A stretch of 6,411 nt of DNA, from contig CALCSP010000769.1 in NCBI GenBank assembly GCA_937893785.1, positions 1 through 6,411 of the forward strand. The letters run 5' to 3'. Source of the DNA: an uncultured Verrucomicrobiales bacterium. GTDB taxonomy: Bacteria; Verrucomicrobiota; Verrucomicrobiia; Verrucomicrobiales; DEV007. Shown here piece after piece: positions 1 to 4,755 of this stretch (the first letter of the stretch is position 1; the number at the start of each line of letters is the position of its first letter). A program made the translations under genes and the position numbers. Under the pieces are notes generated by a model. That model had not been told where the DNA came from. It made no database searches and worked only from the letters and a program-made list of their open reading frames with translations.

Positions 1-1296
1 AAGTTGCCCATGCCGGGAGCGGCACCGGCAGCCGACGGCACCACACTGGCCGGCATCCTGCGTAAAGCGAAAGCTGACCGCTCCGGCGAAGAGAAGCGGC
101 AACTCAACGAGGCATTCAAGAAGCAGTCGTCTCTGCTGACACGGCGTATGGACAAGGCACTGAGTATTGAGCAAGGGATCGTCGAGAAGCAAATCAAGGA
201 ACAGGGGCAAACCAGTGTCATGGTCATGGATAACCCCGGCAAGCGCAAGACGCGTATCCTCATGCGGGGGGAATACAACAACCCTGGCAAGGAGGTTACT
301 CCCGGTGTTCCGGGGTTGTTTGCGTCACTTCCCGGCGATGCTCCGGGAAACCGGCTTTCGCTTGCCAAATGGTTGATTGATGATGAGCACCCGCTGACGG
401 CTCGTGTTGTGGTCAACCGCTATTGGCAGATGATTTTTGGTACGGGGATCGTACGCACCTCGGAGGATTTCGGCTCTCAAGGGGAGTGGCCATCTCACCC
501 GCAGCTGCTGGATGCCATGGCGGTCGCATTTCGCCGGGACGGCTGGAACCTGAAAGGCCTGCTCAAGGAAATCGTGATGTCCAAAACCTACCGGCAGCGC
601 TCAGAAATTTCCGGTGGCAATCTTGAGTTGGATCCCTATAACCGTCTGCTTTCCCGCGCCCCTCGCTATCGCCTGCAGGCTGAATTGATTCGCGACAATG
701 CGCTTGCTATCAGCGGGATTCTCGACAACAAGATCGGCGGACCAAGTGTCTACCCCTCACAACCGGACGGGTTATGGCGCCAGGTCAGCCACTTTGGCTA
801 CGGTGCCTTCACGGCGCAGGCCTACTTCGGTGATATTGGCCAGCGTGCTCACCGGCGCAGCATGTATACCTTCTGGAAGCGCACGGCACCTCCACCGGGG
901 ATGGCGATTTTTGATGCGCCCACCCGTGAGACCTGCACGGTGCGTCGCTTGAATACCAATACTCCCCTGCAGGCGCTGGTGCTGCTCAATGATCCGCAAT
1001 ATATCGAGGCCTCCAGAGCACTTGCCGTGCGTATGCTCAAGGAGGGAGGAACTACCTCCAGAGAGAGAATCAGCTATGCCTTCCGACTGGCAACAGCGCG
1101 CACGATCAGTAATGCTGAGCTTAATATCCTTCATAAGGCCTTTGTTCGTGAGAAGAAGCGCTTTACCAAGGATCCGGCGGCAGCTTTAGGCTTTCTTTCT
1201 GTTGGTCAGCAAGCACCCGGTACGATCGATCTTGCTGCCTATGCCATGGTGGCCTCCACCATCCTTAACCTAAACGAGACCATTACCCGGCAATAA
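1..1296 (+). CDS. PSD1 (DUF1553) domain protein, 3' part, 5' end outside window
   Basis: This is the C-terminal 431 residues of a larger protein. The frame is open from the first base, and the first possible start (TTG at 4, ATG at 10) is not a convincing one. Residues about 13-70 (window numbering) are a charged, helix-prone linker. A PSD1/DUF1553 domain follows, with 'NRYWQMIFGTGIVRTSEDFG' around residue 139-158, 'SHPQLLDAMA' after it, and the highly conserved 'FDAPTRETCTVRR' and 'NTNTPLQALVLLNDP' at 304-331. Full-length family members are usually 800-1100 residues, with a heme-binding PSCyt1 and a PSCyt2 (DUF1549) domain upstream; those would lie outside the window. The biochemical role is unknown. 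The family is abundant in Planctomycetes and Verrucomicrobia and is typically encoded just before a DUF1501 gene, as here. Family assignment is secure; function is not. Confidence 0.93.
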   Translation, partial: KLPMPGAAPAADGTTLAGILRKAKADRSGEEKRQLNEAFKKQSSLLTRRMDKALSIEQGIVEKQIKEQGQTSVMVMDNPGKRKTRILMRGEYNNPGKEVTPGVPGLFASLPGDAPGNRLSLAKWLIDDEHPLTARVVVNRYWQMIFGTGIVRTSEDFGSQGEWPSHPQLLDAMAVAFRRDGWNLKGLLKEIVMSKTYRQRSEISGGNLELDPYNRLLSRAPRYRLQAELIRDNALAISGILDNKIGGPSVYPSQPDGLWRQVSHFGYGAFTAQAYFGDIGQRAHRRSMYTFWKRTAPPPGMAIFDAPTRETCTVRRLNTNTPLQALVLLNDPQYIEASRALAVRMLKEGGTTSRERISYAFRLATARTISNAELNILHKAFVREKKRFTKDPAAALGFLSVGQQAPGTIDLAAYAMVASTILNLNETITRQ

Positions 1297-1305
1297 TTGC
1301 TCAAG

Positions 1306-2712
1306 ATGAAAAATCATTCTTCAACGAGGCGTGCGTTCATGGGGTCAGGGCTTGGAACCCTTGCGTTTCTTGGGATGCCCAACATTCAGGCACGTGCGGG
1401 TCAGGCAGCAGACCTGCCGCATCATGACGCCACTGCCAAGCGGGTGATCTATCTGTTTCAGTCGGGAGGGCCATCGCATGTGGATCTCTTCGACTACAAG
1501 CCGGCTTTAAAAAAACTCCACGGCACGGAGTTACCCAAAAGTGTGCGTGGCGGACAGCGGGTGACCGGAATGACTGCAGGGCAGAGCAAATTCACCGTCA
1601 ATGGTCCGATCATGCCGGTGGCCCCGCGTGGACAAAGTGGAGTGACCATTAGCGACCTTCTGCCATACACCTGTGGTATTGCCGATGAGATTAGTCTGGT
1701 CAAGTCCGTGCACACCGAGGCGATCAACCATGATCCCGGGATTACTTTCATCAATACTTCCTCTCAGGTTCCAGGTCGCCCCAGTATCGGTTCATGGTGC
1801 CAATACGCTCTTGGTAGCAACAACAAGGACATGCCGGGTTACGTGGTGATGATCTCCCAAGGCACCGGAAAGAATCCGGGGCAGCCGATATTCTCTCGAC
1901 TTTGGGGAAGCGGGTTTTTGCCGTCCAATTGCCAGGGAGTGCAACTGCGGGGAGGGGGAGCGCCGATTCTCTACCTCAATGATCCGGAAGGTATCGACCG
2001 TGAGAGTCGTCGCAAGATGCTCGATGACATTGCCGCGTTGAATAAAATTCGCCTTGATGCTACCGGGGATCCCGAGATTGAGACGCGCAACTTTCAGTAT
2101 GACATGGCCTACCGTATGCAGGCATCAGCACCGGAGATAACCGATTTATCCGATGAGCCGGAGAGCACTTTTGCCCTTTACGGCGAAGAGGCGAGAATCC
2201 CCGGCAGTTATGCCTACAATTGCTTGCTGGCTCGTCGCATGGCTGAGCGTGATGTCCGCTTTATCCAGTTGTTTCATCGTGGATGGGACCAGCACGGGTC
2301 ACTGGTTCCACACTTGAAGGCACAGTGTCGGGATACGGACCAGGCTTCGGCAGCCTTAGTGCAGGATCTCAAGCAGCGTGGCATGTTGGATGACACACTG
2401 GTGATCTGGGGAGGGGAATTTGGCCGCAGTATTTACAGTCAGGGGAAAATTAACAACGGCCGGGATCATCATGGCCGTTGCTTCACCATGTGGATGGCCG
2501 GAGGTGGTGTTCAGGGTGGACGCATGGTCGGGGAAACGGATGACTTCTGTTATAATGTCGTCAAGGACCCGGTGCATATCCGGGATATCAGCGCGACCGT
2601 GCTGCATTGTCTGGGTATTGATGACAAGCGATTCACCTTCAAGTTTCAGGGACTCAACCAGTCACCAACGGGAGTTGAGAAGACCAAGGTCGTCAGGCAG
2701 CTGTTGAGCTGA
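1306..2712 (+). CDS. DUF1501 family protein with Tat signal peptide
   Basis: This 468-residue protein belongs to DUF1501, a family with an alkaline phosphatase/sulfatase-like fold. The start is taken as ATG 1306, which puts the twin-arginine motif 'STRRAFMGSG' at residues 6-15, followed by a short hydrophobic stretch. TTG 1297 would add only three residues. Visible family landmarks are 'SGGPSHVDLFD' at 53-63, 'HTEAINHD' at 136-143, 'GWDQHG' at 326-331, 'GGEFGRS' at 369-375 and 'DHHGR' at 387-391. The Asp and His residues in these motifs are plausible metal ligands by analogy with the alkaline phosphatase superfamily; this is inference. The length is normal for the family. It starts 9 bp after the PSD1 stop codon, so the two are almost certainly co-transcribed, although no Shine-Dalgarno sequence is evident. 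The Tat signal implies export in folded form, perhaps with bound metal. Substrate and reaction are unknown. Confidence 0.94.
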   Translation: MKNHSSTRRAFMGSGLGTLAFLGMPNIQARAGQAADLPHHDATAKRVIYLFQSGGPSHVDLFDYKPALKKLHGTELPKSVRGGQRVTGMTAGQSKFTVNGPIMPVAPRGQSGVTISDLLPYTCGIADEISLVKSVHTEAINHDPGITFINTSSQVPGRPSIGSWCQYALGSNNKDMPGYVVMISQGTGKNPGQPIFSRLWGSGFLPSNCQGVQLRGGGAPILYLNDPEGIDRESRRKMLDDIAALNKIRLDATGDPEIETRNFQYDMAYRMQASAPEITDLSDEPESTFALYGEEARIPGSYAYNCLLARRMAERDVRFIQLFHRGWDQHGSLVPHLKAQCRDTDQASAALVQDLKQRGMLDDTLVIWGGEFGRSIYSQGKINNGRDHHGRCFTMWMAGGGVQGGRMVGETDDFCYNVVKDPVHIRDISATVLHCLGIDDKRFTFKFQGLNQSPTGVEKTKVVRQLLS

Positions 2713-2742
2713 GTGATCCAGTCAGGCGGTCATTGTTGCCGG

Positions 2743-3351
2743 CTAACCTTCCTTGATCTCGGCCATAATGAATCCCTGTCTGGATTCTTCGAGACTGAAG
2801 CGCACCTTAATAGGTTCTCCCAAGTTGAATTGGCGTGGGGCCTGGTCACTGAGGTCAATATTTTGCCAGTTGATCATGTCGCGGGATACTTTCACGCTGA
2901 TACCTGGAGTCTGCATCGAGGGTACATAATCCAGTCCGTCGAAGCTCAGGAGGTTGGTTGCGGGGTTAAAGATACCAATGATCTCGCGTCCACCGAAGGT
3001 CGTTGCCCGGAGTGAGTAGTCCCCGATGAATTCAAATTTCCCCAGTTCGATAAAATCCCACTGGAACCACTCAAACATACCTGGATCATTGTGTCCGAAA
3101 GTGAGTTGATGCTGAGTTGGCGGAAACCATGGTGGATCATTCTGGAAGGTCCGTATGGAAACGAATTTCAACTTCTTCCAGTCAAAGGTCCGGTTCAGAG
3201 AGATGGCGAGTTCGACAGCTTGGCCACTAATGGTAACAGATTCAATCTCCGGTGATTTCTGAACGGTTTCCTGGGCGAGTGCTTTCGGGGAGGTAATGAG
3301 AAAAAGCGTTACAATCGCTTTAATAAAGAGAAGAGGCAGGGCAGTGCGCAT
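2743..3351 (-). CDS. Secreted protein of unknown function with Verrucomicrobia-type C-terminal motif
   Basis: I do not recognise a family for this 202-residue protein. The start ATG (3349-3351) gives a good signal peptide: a basic N-terminus 'MRTALPLLFIK', a hydrophobic core and a likely signal peptidase I site after 'KALA' at residue 26. The mature part is beta-rich, with an aromatic-rich stretch at about 69-100 containing 'PPWFPPTQHQ' and 'FEWFQWDF'. Near the C-terminus, residues 151-165 read 'ISVKVSRDMINWQNI', which resembles the C-terminal module of the serine hydrolase at the right end of the window. The mature protein has no cysteine. It is convergent with the DUF1501 gene (30 bp gap) and divergent from the SGNH gene. 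Its leader is pyrimidine-rich with no Shine-Dalgarno sequence. The intact frame, signal peptide and plausible composition make it a real gene. A ligand-binding or surface role is a guess. Confidence 0.82.
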   Translation of the reverse strand: MRTALPLLFIKAIVTLFLITSPKALAQETVQKSPEIESVTISGQAVELAISLNRTFDWKKLKFVSIRTFQNDPPWFPPTQHQLTFGHNDPGMFEWFQWDFIELGKFEFIGDYSLRATTFGGREIIGIFNPATNLLSFDGLDYVPSMQTPGISVKVSRDMINWQNIDLSDQAPRQFNLGEPIKVRFSLEESRQGFIMAEIKEG

Positions 3352-3352
3352 C

Positions 3353-3379
3353 GGGGGAGGGAATGGGGGAGAAGTTGGG
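3353..3379 (+). other. Putative G-quadruplex-forming tract in divergent intergenic region
   Basis: Four G-runs of 5, 3, 5 and 3 bases (3353-3357, 3359-3361, 3365-3369, 3377-3379) are separated by loops of 1, 3 and 7 bases. This fits the usual G3+N1-7 pattern. The tract begins one base before the start codon of the minus-strand secreted protein gene, so that gene's mRNA leader is C-rich and lacks a ribosome binding site, while the plus strand is G-rich. Whether the structure forms or matters is unknown. Confidence 0.4.
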
Positions 3380-3447
3380 ATGCCTTTACTGGAGCATCAT
3401 TTGTTTACCCGATCAATACCAATGCATGACGGTGTTTTTTGTGGGTC

Positions 3448-3453
3448 GGAGGT
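3448..3453 (+). promoter_or_regulatory. Strong Shine-Dalgarno-like site 35 bases ahead of the SGNH gene
   Basis: GGAGGT is a perfect anti-Shine-Dalgarno match, but it is too far (35 bases) from the SGNH start at 3489 to serve it directly. An in-frame TAG at 3477-3479 rules out an earlier start for that gene. The site is instead about 10 bases ahead of a GTG at 3464 that opens a 27-codon frame overlapping the SGNH start. It may serve a short leader ORF or be coincidental. Confidence 0.3.
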
Positions 3454-3488
3454 GGATATCTTCGTGTTCCTGTGGGTAGAATGCTCTG

Positions 3489-4664
3489 ATGAAAATGATG
3501 AACGTTTTAATTGTGCTTCTTCTTGCCCTTGCCGGCGTATGTGCTGAAGGAAAAAACCGCAATGTGACCCTGCGCGGCAGTTATGAAAACTCCCTGCTGC
3601 AGTTCAAGGGAAAGAAAAGCGGTAGGGTTGCCTTCATGGGTGGTTCAATCACACAAATGAACGGGTATCGGCCAATGGTTGCCGCCGGTTTAAAGAAGCT
3701 CTTTCCCGAGACAGAATTTGATTTCATTAATGCCGGGATTTCTTCGACATGTTCAACCACTGGAGCTTTTCGCTTGCGTTCCCAGATTCTGGAGAAGGGC
3801 AGGGTGGATCTCTTTTTTATCGAGTTTGCGGTGAATGATGACCAGGATGCAGGCCACACCTTTCGGGAATGTACGCGTGGAATGGAGGGGATCATCAGGC
3901 AGGCGCGGAGGGAGCAGCCGAAGATGGATATTGTCGTGACCTACTTTGTTAATCCAGGCATGCTCAAGGATTTGCAGGAAGGGAAGATGCCAATTCCCAT
4001 GGCGGCCCATGAGGAGGTGCTCAAGAAATACGAAATCTCCACGATTTTTCTGGCTCGTGAGGTTGCTGACCGGATCACGGCGGGCACGCTTACCTGGCAA
4101 AAGTTTGGCGGTACACATCCCGGCCCGGTTGGTAACGCGATCGCTGCCGAGATGATAGACAGCCTGCTGAAATCCGCTTGGTCGAAACCGACACTTCAGG
4201 CACCAAAGGATCACCCATTGCCCGGTGCAGTGATCGATCCGGGTAGTTATTACAACGGAGCGTTTCTTTCCCCGGAAAAATCGGCCAATACCGAGTGGAA
4301 ATGGCAGGTGCCGGAATGGAAGGAAATTGCAGGAGGATTTCGCTCTACCTTTGCCGGGATGAGACTGCTTTGTGCCGATCAGCCTGAGCGCGAAACCCGT
4401 GTCCAGTTTAAGGGGAAAGCCCTCGGAGCTTATGTCCTGGCAGGACCGGATGCGGGAATAATCGAGGTGAGTATTGACGGCGGGCAGTGGAAGAAGGGGG
4501 ACCTTTATCATCGACATAGCCGTGGCCTTCATTACCCGCGCACGGTGATATTTGCCGCCGACCTTGAACCGGGGGATCATACCGCCCACTTACGCCTGGC
4601 CAAGGATTCCAATCCGGCCAGCAGGGGAAGTGCCGCACGCATCCTTCAGTTCACCGTGAACTAG
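3489..4664 (+). CDS. Secreted SGNH/GDSL-type hydrolase with C-terminal beta domain
   Basis: This 391-residue protein is a probable exported esterase. ATG 3489 is the earliest possible ATG, since an in-frame TAG lies at 3477; ATG 3495 or 3498 would also keep the signal peptide. The signal peptide spans about residues 1-19 ('VLLLALAGVCA'), with likely signal peptidase I cleavage after Ala19. The SGNH domain (about 45-230) shows block I 'FMGGSIT' with nucleophile Ser53, block II 'INAGISSTCSTTGAFRL' with Gly83, block III 'FIEFAVNDDQDA' with Asn116, and block V 'FGGTHPGPVGN' with His210. The acid usually three residues before this His is Gly207. Residues about 250-391 form a beta-rich module ('IIEVSIDGGQWKKGD', 'LEPGDHTAHLRL') resembling the jelly-roll domains attached to CE2-type esterases. 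Removal of acetyl groups from polysaccharides is a reasonable guess; the substrate is not determined. The gene stands alone, between a divergent and a convergent gene, so it presumably has its own promoter. Confidence 0.9.
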   Translation: MKMMNVLIVLLLALAGVCAEGKNRNVTLRGSYENSLLQFKGKKSGRVAFMGGSITQMNGYRPMVAAGLKKLFPETEFDFINAGISSTCSTTGAFRLRSQILEKGRVDLFFIEFAVNDDQDAGHTFRECTRGMEGIIRQARREQPKMDIVVTYFVNPGMLKDLQEGKMPIPMAAHEEVLKKYEISTIFLAREVADRITAGTLTWQKFGGTHPGPVGNAIAAEMIDSLLKSAWSKPTLQAPKDHPLPGAVIDPGSYYNGAFLSPEKSANTEWKWQVPEWKEIAGGFRSTFAGMRLLCADQPERETRVQFKGKALGAYVLAGPDAGIIEVSIDGGQWKKGDLYHRHSRGLHYPRTVIFAADLEPGDHTAHLRLAKDSNPASRGSAARILQFTVN

Positions 4665-4755
4665 AGAAGGTGTCGCGCCAACGTTTTGCATGTTTAAAAT
4701 CATCATTGGTAAAGTCCCAATAGACGATGTCTGGCCAGGTAGGGGCATGGTTCAA
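4651..4755 (-). other. Possible 34-codon ORF overlapping the stop of the serine hydrolase gene
   Basis: A TTG at 4753-4755 overlaps the TGA (4752-4754) of the upstream gene in a TTGA arrangement. It is preceded by GGTGAG six bases earlier. The frame encodes 34 residues including 'PTWPDIVYWDFTNDDFKHAK' and 'RWRDTF', ending at TGA 4651-4653, and overlaps the end of the SGNH gene in antisense. Composition is protein-like, but it could be chance or the decayed end of an older gene. No family is recognised. Confidence 0.2.
4665..4751. other. Convergent intergenic gap without a clear terminator
   Basis: These 87 bases separate the 3' ends of the SGNH and serine hydrolase genes. A bidirectional terminator would be expected. 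The only stem found is a weak five-base pair, ATTGG/CCAAT, around 4704-4720, with no T-run after it. Termination here is either Rho-dependent or not recognisable by eye. Confidence 0.4.

Noticed and set aside
1297..1305. TTG 1297 as the DUF1501 start
   Set aside because: ATG 1306 is a stronger start codon and puts the twin-arginine motif at residues 8-9, the usual distance. The TTG adds only three residues.
2698..2711. Small hairpin CAGCT-GTTG-AGCTG over the DUF1501 stop as a terminator
   Set aside because: The stem is only five pairs and no T-run follows on either strand.
2713..3015. A 100-codon plus-strand frame directly after the DUF1501 stop
   Set aside because: It lies antisense to the secreted 202-residue protein, which has a good signal peptide. 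The translation looks like no protein and begins immediately at the previous stop.
3528..3545. Lipoprotein signal in the SGNH protein ('LAGVC')
   Set aside because: The residue before Cys18 is Val, not Gly, Ala or Ser, so it is not a proper lipobox; signal peptidase I cleavage after Ala19 fits better.
3753..4589. A long 278-codon open frame on the minus strand inside the SGNH gene
   Set aside because: It is antisense to a gene with clear SGNH motifs and a signal peptide, and its translation is rich in Arg, His and Pro with no domain-like pattern. It is a shadow.
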